From: Candidatus Fukatsuia endosymbiont of Tuberolachnus salignus
GTDB taxonomy: Bacteria; Pseudomonadota; Gammaproteobacteria; Enterobacterales; Enterobacteriaceae
NCBI RefSeq assembly: GCF_964030845.1
Contig: NZ_OZ034983.1
Span: 1,674,001 to 1,738,000, forward strand
Direction of reading: 5' to 3'
Length of the DNA stretch: 64,000 nucleotides
Under the pieces are notes generated by a model. It was not told the DNA's origin and searched no databases. It was given only the letters and a program-made list of their open reading frames with translations. Each line of letters begins with the position of its first letter. The stretch's first letter is position 1. Made by a program: the position numbers and the translations under genes. Below, piece by piece: positions 1 to 5,823 of this stretch.

Positions 1-1119
1 AAGAGACGGGGCTAAAGGTTCCTGAATTTTATCAGGATCTATCTGATGTACATAATCAAGCAAAACACGAGGAGCAATAGATTTTTCATAATTCGGTGTC
101 AGGGATAAATTTCCAATTATATGATTACTTTGACTTACACGCTTTTCAAATTTATCAGACTGCTCATTATAATAGATTTCATAATACTTATAGGCCACGT
201 TAACACGGGGAAGAGAAGGATAACCAGAAAAAGACACCCCTTCATCATCATAATTCGTCACAGAAAAAGAGATAATATCTTTAGATGCATAAGAGATCTT
301 GTCCTGTTTTACTCTGTTATAAAAAACACAGGCGGCCAATGCGGTCAAATCATTACTTGAAAATTGAAAATCTGCGGTAAATTTATAATTATTAGTATCG
401 GAATAATTGCGGCCAATATGAATATCAGCAGTACAAGGAGAATGATTAATATCATAAACTGGAGAAGGTAAAAACTTAAAGGGTTCTACTTTATCAGGAA
501 CAATAACAAATAAAGGTTTATGGGGTACAGCATTAAGGGTAACAATAGAGCCCTTATGATCAATAACAGAAGAACCATCAGGCATCTTTAAATAAAAATA
601 ACCATTATCGGCAAACTGACCCGAAGTAGTCGTCTGGATTTTTTCATTTTCCCCTTCCAGTTTCACTGCCAAATCAGAAGTATTCAGCAATCCCTTATTT
701 AAAGCGAGTTCACCCCATGTACGATTGTGCAGACTTTCATTCAACCCCTGATTGACTACGGCATCAGGCGCTGATCCCTCTTCTGATAAAAACGCGGAAA
801 GAGTAGCCTCAAGGGCTAAGCCTACCGCCATTGCCTGCGGTGTTCCACGCAAACCGGCAGTCAGGGCTCTTTTACTGAAAATACGTGACATTATTTTACC
901 GAACCCAGACTGCTCCGCCGCCGCCGTTGCCGCATTAACCCGAAAATGGGTGTCATTAGCCGCCTGAACCGGTTTGCCAAAATGCGGGTCATTCGCGGCA
1001 TGGACAGGTGGAACCGGTACCGGCCTCGATGCCGGTAATGCCTGAGCGGATAGCGTCAATGGAAAAAACAGAACCAACAGTATTACCCCTGCAAACCCTG
1101 AATCACTGCCCATGCGCAT
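1..1119 (-). CDS. Filamentous phage adsorption protein (pIII/OrfU-like), 3' end outside window
   Basis: The minus-strand frame is open from the ATG at 1119 to the window edge, so about 373 residues are visible and the C-terminus is missing. The N-terminus has a Sec signal peptide: a short charged start, a hydrophobic stretch (VILLVLFFPLTL) and an SAQA cleavage motif near residue 27. An Ala/Pro-rich linker follows, then a soluble Tyr/Asp/Asn-rich domain with few cysteines. A GGGG stretch lies about 7 nt upstream of the ATG. The gene overlaps the tiny coat-like gene upstream and is the last visible gene of the prophage. This is where Ff and CTXphi phages keep the host-binding minor coat protein. 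The assignment rests on position, export signal and size; I recognise no specific family motif. Confidence 0.6.
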   Translation of the reverse strand, partial: MRMGSDSGFAGVILLVLFFPLTLSAQALPASRPVPVPPVHAANDPHFGKPVQAANDTHFRVNAATAAAEQSGFGKIMSRIFSKRALTAGLRGTPQAMAVGLALEATLSAFLSEEGSAPDAVVNQGLNESLHNRTWGELALNKGLLNTSDLAVKLEGENEKIQTTTSGQFADNGYFYLKMPDGSSVIDHKGSIVTLNAVPHKPLFVIVPDKVEPFKFLPSPVYDINHSPCTADIHIGRNYSDTNNYKFTADFQFSSNDLTALAACVFYNRVKQDKISYASKDIISFSVTNYDDEGVSFSGYPSLPRVNVAYKYYEIYYNEQSDKFEKRVSQSNHIIGNLSLTPNYEKSIAPRVLLDYVHQIDPDKIQEPLAPSL

Positions 1120-1181
1120 AGCAGACCCCACATAAAAAACACTAAATTCCAGTATTCACTCATAGCCACAAAAAGGGGCAT
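1083..1181 (-). CDS. Tiny membrane protein, pVII/pIX-like minor coat candidate (32 aa)
   Basis: This 32-codon frame has a strong Shine-Dalgarno (AGGAGGAGG) a few nt before its ATG at 1181. A second in-frame ATG lies at 1163. The product has one hydrophobic segment rich in Trp, Leu and Phe (YWNLVFFMWGLLCAWAVI) and a short polar tail. Filamentous phages encode 30-35 residue single-span minor coat proteins (pVII, pIX) next to the major coat gene, which fits size, topology and position. Its 3' end overlaps the start of the adsorption-protein gene by 37 nt. Its start codon lies inside the terminator hairpin behind the major coat gene. The role is inferred from position. Confidence 0.55.
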   Translation of the reverse strand: MPLFVAMSEYWNLVFFMWGLLCAWAVIQGLQG

Positions 1182-1190
1182 GGTGCCCCT
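1170..1190 (-). terminator. Terminator hairpin behind the major coat gene
   Basis: On the minus strand AGGGGCA-CCA-TGCCCCT forms a perfect 7-bp stem with a 3-nt loop and runs directly into TTTTT. It starts 8 nt downstream of the coat gene stop. Ff phages have a comparable terminator after gene VIII that helps the coat mRNA outnumber downstream messages. Here the loop contains the ATG of the next small gene, so terminator folding and translation of that gene should be mutually exclusive (inference). Confidence 0.6.
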
Positions 1191-1197
1191 CCTCCTG

Positions 1198-1422
1198 TTA
1201 GGCACTGCGTACCATGCGCAATATCCACTTCACCCCCGCAAAACCGGCATATAGGGTGATCAAAGTGGCAGCTACCGCCATAATACCGGTCAATACTTTG
1301 GAAAAATCGACCGCATTAGTGAGTGTGGTTAAATCCGCCGCATCAGCCAGTGCCAGCGAACTGAACAGGCACAGAGTGAACAAAACGAGCATTTTGGTAT
1401 AAAGTGATTTCATTAATTGCAT
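1198..1422 (-). CDS. Major coat protein precursor (pVIII-like), 74 aa
   Basis: This is the inovirus virion subunit, made as a membrane precursor and assembled around the single-stranded genome. I chose the ATG at 1422 because GGAGAGGT precedes it; an upstream ATG at 1491 would overlap the previous gene. The precursor has a basic start (MQLMKSLYTK), a hydrophobic core and an ALA cleavage site near residue 26. The predicted mature chain of about 48 residues has an acidic amphipathic N-terminus (DAADLTTL), one transmembrane helix and a basic C-terminus (KWILRMVRSA) for contact with DNA. This is the standard pVIII plan and length. It is followed by a terminator hairpin. Confidence 0.8.
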   Translation of the reverse strand: MQLMKSLYTKMLVLFTLCLFSSLALADAADLTTLTNAVDFSKVLTGIMAVAATLITLYAGFAGVKWILRMVRSA

Positions 1423-1483
1423 GATTACCTCTCCATTAAATAAAACGTTATTAAATAAGTTAAAAGCTTCACAGGTTAATTTA

Positions 1484-1708
1484 TTAAGCATTTTTTACCA
1501 TATTTAAAATCAGCCCGATTCCTTTAGAAAATAAATAAAGAAAAATGACTGAGGTAAAAGCCAGCCCCCAAAATAGCCCTGCTTTGGCGTAATCCATTTC
1601 AGAGACTGGCTGATAGGGCGACTCAATAGACAAGGTGATTGCCTGACAATTTTTCTCCGATGGAACATCACAAATTTGTCCCGTAATAACCCCTGGCTGA
1701 ATGGCCAT
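1484..1708 (-). CDS. Small phage membrane protein, unknown (74 aa)
   Basis: AAGGG precedes the ATG at 1708. The N-terminal half is polar with two cysteines (residues 13 and 21). The C-terminal half has one transmembrane helix (GLFWGLAFTSVIFLYLF) and a short basic end. There is no obvious signal peptide, so an N-out orientation is possible. It lies between the ssDNA-binding protein and major coat genes, where many inoviruses encode small membrane or minor coat proteins of unknown role. I do not recognise a named family. Confidence 0.55.
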   Translation of the reverse strand: MAIQPGVITGQICDVPSEKNCQAITLSIESPYQPVSEMDYAKAGLFWGLAFTSVIFLYLFSKGIGLILNMVKNA

Positions 1709-1714
1709 AGCGTA

Positions 1715-2044
1715 TTACCCTTTAGCAACTTCTTGCACAGAAAGCACTTCCTGTGTTTCACCCGAGCGTCCGTTGAAATCCCATTTATTAATCCGGAATT
1801 TAATTTCAACCTGTTTTGATTTCAGCGACTTTAATTGATTATGAAGACCGGTTAAAACGAGAGCAGGAGGAACAATAAATTTGTCCGTACGGGTATCCGT
1901 TCCGCCAAAATCATTCATCACTTCAGATTGCAGCCCTAAAATATATTTTATTTTGTCCTGTTTTTTCCCTTCCTTATCCATAAATGATGAAGGTTGTGCA
2001 TTAACACCTAGCAAGGTACCACGATAAAGATAACCGGTAAGCAT
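1715..2044 (-). CDS. DUF1293-type phage ssDNA-binding protein (gV/RstB position), 109 aa
   Basis: AAGGAG stands 5-6 nt before the ATG at 2044. The small soluble protein is rich in beta-forming and basic residues (KSKQVEIKFRINKWDF) and has no export signal. Its size and position directly downstream of the replication gene match the gV-like ssDNA-binding proteins of filamentous phages, which coat progeny single strands before extrusion. The opening MLTGYLYRGTLLG resembles the DUF1293 family of Pf3- and Vibrio-type phages as I remember it. The family call is moderate; the ssDNA-binding role is inferred from position. Confidence 0.6.
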   Translation of the reverse strand: MLTGYLYRGTLLGVNAQPSSFMDKEGKKQDKIKYILGLQSEVMNDFGGTDTRTDKFIVPPALVLTGLHNQLKSLKSKQVEIKFRINKWDFNGRSGETQEVLSVQEVAKG

Positions 2045-2063
2045 GTAATCTCCTTGAAATAAA

Positions 2064-3344
2064 TTAAGCGACTTTTATGGTATTCATCTGTTTTTCAAAT
2101 AAGCTGACGGGCTCGACATACCAGTCTGGGCGCTGATTGGAAAAATCGACCTGAATAATTTGCATTAACGGAACAATATTATTTTTATCCGCGGTTAGAT
2201 TTTGTAATTGTGCTTTACTGAACCCAACAGCAAGCAAATCACTGACATGCCGCCAAAAAGTGGCTCTATCCATATTTTGTAAGACGCCGTCATACCCTTC
2301 ATTGACTAATCGGCGGTAGAAACCAAATAACCGTTGGGCTTTGGCGTAAGTCACATTGCCTTTTGGCGTGATTCTAAAATAACGATTTTTCAATATTTCA
2401 TAAATGTTATCATCGGAATAAATATTCATATTCTTACCTTCAAGAGCAGAAAGCACGTCTTTAAACGACGCATGCCATAAATCGGCTATTAATGACTTTT
2501 CATCAGATTCATAACTCAGTTGGTAATTTACCGCCTGAAAAAAATTAAGAGGCATCCCAAAATTATTGATAAAACGCTGTTTTAACCGGCCTTCAAAACG
2601 GACAAGTCCTTTGCTAAATTTCTGTAATTTTGGATCTTCCATCACCTGTAATTGATTACGTAATGAAAGGTTACGTGGATTTCGTGCTATCGCGCTTTTT
2701 ATCAATTGGCACTGACGCATCAGCTCAGGATGTTTTAAATAAGCAATGAGTATGCGGTGGCGGCTGCCTTCATTCCACATGCAGGTTGTCTCCCACTCTT
2801 GAGCACGGGTGCATTTAGTTTGTCCATTGCTAACATTACGCAAGGCAGAGATCACTTGTTCCGCCTGTTTTTCTGTGGGAATACGTGCAGAATAAGTAAC
2901 ATCAATGCGATCAATCACGGTCGCGCTAATGTTCAGCATTTCATACAGCTTTGATGCGGAAACCGCAAGATTAACCAACAATTCCATACCACATAATGCT
3001 AAATCAGTACTGCCAAACACATTATGACCTTGCAACAGTTTGGCAGGAGAGGCTTTTATTTCCACACAAGGATGACGATTGCAGGTACCGCAATAAATTT
3101 TCATCGCCAGGCCGCTGTAATGAGTCGGTAAAGAATCAAACGGATGATTTAACCCTTTCACGGTCAAATCGCCATCAATATCGAATTCTACGGAACGGGC
3201 AGAAAGTATTAAGCCTGATTTTTTAGCCACTGCTTCAAGATCAATATAGATCCCTCCTTGTTCATCGGCAGATTTAGTTATGATCAGATGCTCTTCTTTA
3301 AATGGGATAGAAAATTTGATTAAATCAATCATCCTTGGTGCCAT
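2064..3344 (-). CDS. Filamentous phage replication initiation protein (gene II/X family), 426 aa
   Basis: This is the rolling-circle initiator that nicks the phage plus origin. A Cys-rich element (CGTCNRHPC, residues 85-93) is followed by SPAKLLQGHN (99-108), a signature I associate with the phage/plasmid II/X replication family. The length of about 425 residues fits full-length gpII proteins. The ATG at 3344 has no good Shine-Dalgarno; an in-frame ATG at 3332 is an alternative. The gene is divergent from the repressor across a 94-bp region of repeated operator-like sequences and is followed closely by the ssDNA-binding protein gene, as rstA is followed by rstB in CTXphi. Confidence 0.8.
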   Translation of the reverse strand: MAPRMIDLIKFSIPFKEEHLIITKSADEQGGIYIDLEAVAKKSGLILSARSVEFDIDGDLTVKGLNHPFDSLPTHYSGLAMKIYCGTCNRHPCVEIKASPAKLLQGHNVFGSTDLALCGMELLVNLAVSASKLYEMLNISATVIDRIDVTYSARIPTEKQAEQVISALRNVSNGQTKCTRAQEWETTCMWNEGSRHRILIAYLKHPELMRQCQLIKSAIARNPRNLSLRNQLQVMEDPKLQKFSKGLVRFEGRLKQRFINNFGMPLNFFQAVNYQLSYESDEKSLIADLWHASFKDVLSALEGKNMNIYSDDNIYEILKNRYFRITPKGNVTYAKAQRLFGFYRRLVNEGYDGVLQNMDRATFWRHVSDLLAVGFSKAQLQNLTADKNNIVPLMQIIQVDFSNQRPDWYVEPVSLFEKQMNTIKVA

Positions 3345-3438
3345 ATAAGTATCAATATGAAATCAAATATACAACCTAAAAATCATATATGCAACAAATC
3401 ACTGTAAAATAATCATATATGAAATAGGAGTAATAAAT
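3345..3438. promoter_or_regulatory. Divergent rep/repressor control region with four operator-like repeats
   Basis: The AT-rich region contains four related 10-mers: ATCAATATGA (3351), ATCAAATATA (3363), ATCATATATG (3383) and ATCATATATG (3413). The last two carry the palindrome CATATATG and start exactly 30 bp apart, about three helical turns. They sit between the rep start and the XRE repressor start, so they are good candidates for operators controlling both promoters. The repeats are visible; the regulatory role is inferred. AGGAG before 3439 is the repressor ribosome-binding site. Confidence 0.5.
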
Positions 3439-3768
3439 ATGAGACATATAGGCGACAATATAAAGCGCATAAGAGAGGCAATGAAAATCAGTCAACAAGA
3501 ACTTGCTGAAAGAAGTGAAGTATCTAAGGCACAAATTTCAAGATTAGAAACTGGTTCGCAAAATAATCCACAAATACAAACACTTGTGGCAATTTCAACG
3601 GCTCTTGGGATTACTTTAGAAGAAACGGTCTTCGGTGAAGAATCTGCAAGCAATGCTTACCTGTCAGAAGCCCTGACATCTCTGCCAAAACAGGACCAAA
3701 TGGCGATTAAGAAGCTGATAAAAATGTGGGTATTAACGTCACAAGCAGAGAAAATGTCATGCGAGTGA
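3439..3768 (+). CDS. XRE-family phage repressor (RstR/CI-like), 109 aa
   Basis: The N-terminal half is a classic helix-turn-helix of the XRE/Cro/CI class: IKRIREAMKISQQELAERS, then VSKAQISRLETG as the recognition helix region, then an IQTLVAISTALGITLEE motif. The C-terminal 35 residues are helical and probably form the dimer interface. A good AGGAG lies upstream. The gene is divergent from rep, as rstR is in CTXphi, so it most likely maintains lysogeny by repressing the rep promoter. No autocleavage domain is present, so release would not follow the LexA-like route directly. Confidence 0.8.
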   Translation: MRHIGDNIKRIREAMKISQQELAERSEVSKAQISRLETGSQNNPQIQTLVAISTALGITLEETVFGEESASNAYLSEALTSLPKQDQMAIKKLIKMWVLTSQAEKMSCE

Positions 3769-3786
3769 GGTTTCAATTTGAAACAA

Positions 3787-3813
3787 GAGTCCACTATTAA
3801 AGATAGTGGACTC
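3787..3813. repeat. Perfect 11-bp inverted repeat behind the repressor
   Basis: GAGTCCACTAT and ATAGTGGACTC flank a 5-nt loop, with no mismatch. No T-run follows, so it is a poor intrinsic terminator. In filamentous phages such intergenic hairpins can be the plus origin, the minus-strand priming site or the packaging signal. The position between repressor and accessory genes fits any of these; I cannot decide. Confidence 0.5.
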
Positions 3814-3895
3814 ACCCCTCCACCCTAACCATTACACAACGCGTGACCAATACGGAGCACAAGAAAAATGCGGTATAGTCATGTCACCTGTTTGA

Positions 3896-4165
3896 ATGAA
3901 ACTGATAAAGGTAAGTCAGGGTATGCCAGTCATCTTGCGATTTAAGGGCTATACGTTTTTTTTCTATTCGAATGAAGGCAACCCACGGGAATCCCTCCAT
4001 ATTCACGTTAGAAATGCGGGAAATGAAGCCAAATTCTGGTTGATGCCAATGGTACAACTCGCCCGTAACGACGGCTTTAACGCTCGCGAGCTTAAAGAAC
4101 TCAACGATGTGATAGAACAACATAAAAAATTATTTGAGGAGACTTGGAATGAATATTTCAGCTAA
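3896..4165 (+). CDS. DUF4160 family protein, 89 aa
   Basis: The sequence shows the DUF4160 pattern: MPVILRFKGYTFFFYSNEGNP (residues 10-30), then an HIHV motif, an AKFWLMP segment and a C-terminal helix with an FNARELKELNDVI pattern. The ATG at 3923 (MPVILRF) is a plausible alternative start because family members usually begin there. Its stop codon overlaps the following DUF2442 gene by 17 nt, so the two are translationally coupled. DUF4160-DUF2442 pairs recur in bacterial genomes and have been discussed as possible toxin-antitoxin modules. The biochemical function is unknown to me. As prophage cargo it may be an accessory (moron) gene. Confidence 0.75.
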   Translation: MKLIKVSQGMPVILRFKGYTFFFYSNEGNPRESLHIHVRNAGNEAKFWLMPMVQLARNDGFNARELKELNDVIEQHKKLFEETWNEYFS

Positions 4166-4397
4166 GAAAGTACGATTTGATGAATTTAATCTGTGGGTTG
4201 AGTTGAATGATGCCCGTATATTAGGCGTGCCTTTAGCCTGGTTTCCCAAGTTATTACATGCCAGCGAAGCAGAACGCAATCAGTTTGAATTGAGTGCCAG
4301 AGGCATACACTGGGATAGCCTGGATGAAGATATTTCCATTGAAGGGCTACTAAATGGAAGAAGAGATGTGACTCATCGCCCTCACCATGCTGCCTGA
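4149..4397 (+). CDS. DUF2442 family protein, 82 aa
   Basis: Family features are clear: a beta-rich start (VRFDEFNLWVELNDARI), the hallmark VPLAWFPKLL with a following helix (ASEAERNQFELS), and the terminal motif WDSLDEDISIEGLL. I chose the ATG at 4149 because GAGGAG lies at a good distance upstream; an in-frame ATG at 4134 lies inside the upstream gene. It partners the DUF4160 gene. In such pairs DUF2442 is often the second gene and a possible antidote or DNA-binding partner (inference). The last residues after LLNGRR are atypical. The stop lies 4 nt before the dif-like site, so the end may have been shaped by integration. Confidence 0.75.
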   Translation: MNISAKKVRFDEFNLWVELNDARILGVPLAWFPKLLHASEAERNQFELSARGIHWDSLDEDISIEGLLNGRRDVTHRPHHAA

Positions 4398-4401
4398 TTT
4401 T

Positions 4402-4494
4402 GATGCGCATAATGCACGTTATGCTAAAGAAGCCGCTGCGACCTGCGATTTTCGCAGCGGCTTTTTCAACATAACGTTATACCTTATACGCATT
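4402..4494. other. Paired dif-like XerC/XerD sites forming a hairpin: candidate inovirus attP
   Basis: The left site (4402-4429) reads GATGCGCATAA, a 6-nt spacer, then TTATGCTAAAG. Against the E. coli dif arms (GGTGCGCATAA and TTATGTTAAAT, from memory) this is 10/11 and 9/11. An inverted second site follows: TTTCAACATAA (4464-4474), a 9-nt spacer, then TTATACGCATT (4484-4494), 9/11 and 8/11 on its own strand. Between them GCCGCTGCG and CGCAGCGGC form a 9-bp stem. Folded as single-stranded DNA, the whole pairs into one long hairpin with XerC and XerD arms and an unpaired centre. CTXphi exposes its attP to XerCD in this way. The position at the repressor end of the prophage also matches CTXphi. 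Confidence 0.65.
4432..4466 (+). terminator. GC-rich stem with T-run inside the attP-like hairpin
   Basis: GCCGCTGCG and CGCAGCGGC pair perfectly across a 12-nt loop and are followed by TTTTT. In double-stranded DNA this should act as a rho-independent terminator for the DUF4160-DUF2442 message. In single-stranded phage DNA the same bases would be the upper stem of the attP-like hairpin. Confidence 0.7.
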
Positions 4495-4640
4495 AACATG
4501 GCGCCAACTGAGACTGGCTTGCGTACGGGCTTGTCAGGCCTGATCGTCACTGTTGTTCTCTGCGCTTAATAGCTCATAAATTCCCACTCCTTTCGATTCG
4601 AGCAGTGGTTTTTTAATGCTTCACAACTTTCTATTTTTAG

Positions 4641-4666
4641 ACTAATGTATGTTGTAACTAAAAAGT
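4641..4666 (+). promoter_or_regulatory. Replication terminator (Ter) site upstream of tus
   Basis: GTATGTTGTAACTAAA (4647-4662) matches the E. coli Ter core, including the invariant GTTGTAAC block. The site lies 22 bp upstream of the tus start, as TerB does in E. coli, so Tus bound here would both arrest forks and repress its own gene. With the GTATG side on the left, the blocking face should oppose forks travelling left to right (inferred from the E. coli rule). Confidence 0.85.
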
Positions 4667-4687
4667 TAAGATTATTAAGGGATAAAT

Positions 4688-5617
4688 ATGGATAAATATG
4701 CTTTGATTGATAAAATGGATACTCTGTTTGCTGAACTTGAATTTGCGCTGGATAATATTCAACAACAATTGGCAAAGCTAACTCTTCTTTCCGCTCGTAT
4801 TTTTATTTTACCTGATATAGAAAAAGGAACCGAACACGATCCCATAGAGCAAATATCTGTGACACCAATAGAAGGCCAAGAGGCTTGTTATCTAGGTTTA
4901 CAACATTTTCGACGTTTGTTTATTCATCATAATAACCAAAATATTAGTAGTAAAGCAGCCGTTCGCTTACCGGGAGTTATGTGTTTTTCCGTTAATAATA
5001 ATGAATATCTCTCCTGCCTAACTCAGATTTCTAAGATAAATACCTTAAAATCTGAGTTAGAGCATATTATTACCGTCGAATCTGGTTTGCCAAGTGAGCA
5101 ACGTTTTGAATTTGTTCATACACATTTACGCGGGTTAATAACACTCAATACATACCGTACACTGATACCTTTGATTAATCCAAGCTCAGTGCGTTTTGGT
5201 TGGGCAAATAAACATGTTATAAAAAATATTACCCGTAAAGATTTGCTAACTCGACTTGAGAAAAGTTTGAATGCCGGGCGAGCAATTCCTCCTTTTACCC
5301 GTGAGCAACGCGTGGCATGGATTAGTAAAGAAATTGACGAAGTACAACAACTGCCAGAAAAAGCACGGCTTTTGATTAAGCGACCAGTGAAAGTACAACC
5401 TATTTCACGCGTATGGTATCAGGAACAACAGAAACAGGTACAACATCCCTGCTCTATGCCATTAATTGCATTATGCGAAAATCGTCATGGCGTTAATTTA
5501 CCCAAAATGGGGGAACTAAAAAATTATGATGTCACTCAGGTGAAACATAAATATAAACCTAATGCTCGCCCACTGCGTTTGCTTCTCCCTCGATTACATC
5601 TCTATACATATGATTAG
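4688..5617 (+). CDS. tus: Tus, DNA replication terminus site-binding protein
   Basis: Tus binds Ter sites as a monomer and stops DnaB-led forks from one direction, keeping termination opposite oriC. The 309-residue length equals the E. coli protein. Conserved stretches include SSKAAVRLPGV, IVTVESxLPxxxRFE, LRGLITLNTYRTL, RFGWANKHVIKN, IKRPVKVQPISRVWY, QVQHPC and the terminal PRLHLY; several are DNA-contacting strands in the E. coli structure. A Ter site lies immediately upstream, so autoregulation is likely. fumC follows convergently, as in E. coli. The N-terminal quarter diverges most. Retention of tus in a genome showing reduction is of interest. Confidence 0.93.
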   Translation: MDKYALIDKMDTLFAELEFALDNIQQQLAKLTLLSARIFILPDIEKGTEHDPIEQISVTPIEGQEACYLGLQHFRRLFIHHNNQNISSKAAVRLPGVMCFSVNNNEYLSCLTQISKINTLKSELEHIITVESGLPSEQRFEFVHTHLRGLITLNTYRTLIPLINPSSVRFGWANKHVIKNITRKDLLTRLEKSLNAGRAIPPFTREQRVAWISKEIDEVQQLPEKARLLIKRPVKVQPISRVWYQEQQKQVQHPCSMPLIALCENRHGVNLPKMGELKNYDVTQVKHKYKPNARPLRLLLPRLHLYTYD

Positions 5618-5639
5618 ATTTTTTGTTTTAAATCGTCAT

Positions 5640-5772
5640 AGACAAAGAAAAAATGAGCGAAAAAGCGTAGTTTATTCTTTGTCTACAACAAAAAGGGAGT
5701 AAATGAGCATTTTGAGCTCTTTTTTGACGAAGTATCAGCGAGCACAAGAGATTTCGAACAGATTATTAGAAG
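5640..5772 (+). repeat. MITE-1 copy, left end missing
   Basis: The segment matches the internal part and right end of the MITE-1 family: an AATGAGCATTTTGAGC block, TTTTTGACGAAGTATCAGCG, then CACAAGAGATTTCGAACAG. The left terminal repeat is not recognisable. It fills the space between tus and the fumC terminator. Confidence 0.7.
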
Positions 5773-5782
5773 ATAAGATGCC

Positions 5783-5814
5783 TAAAAACGCTGGGTACAA
5801 CAGCTCCCCAGCGT
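5783..5814 (-). terminator. fumC terminator
   Basis: On the minus strand ACGCTGGG and CCCAGCGT pair across an 11-nt loop and run into TTTTT, 10 nt beyond the fumC stop. This is a standard intrinsic terminator for fumC. Confidence 0.8.
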
Positions 5815-5823
5815 GAGTTTTTT

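Noticed and set aside
752..967. Plus-strand open frame of 71 codons
   Set aside because: It lies antisense inside the exported phage protein frame, which has a signal peptide and continues to the edge; no ribosome-binding site.
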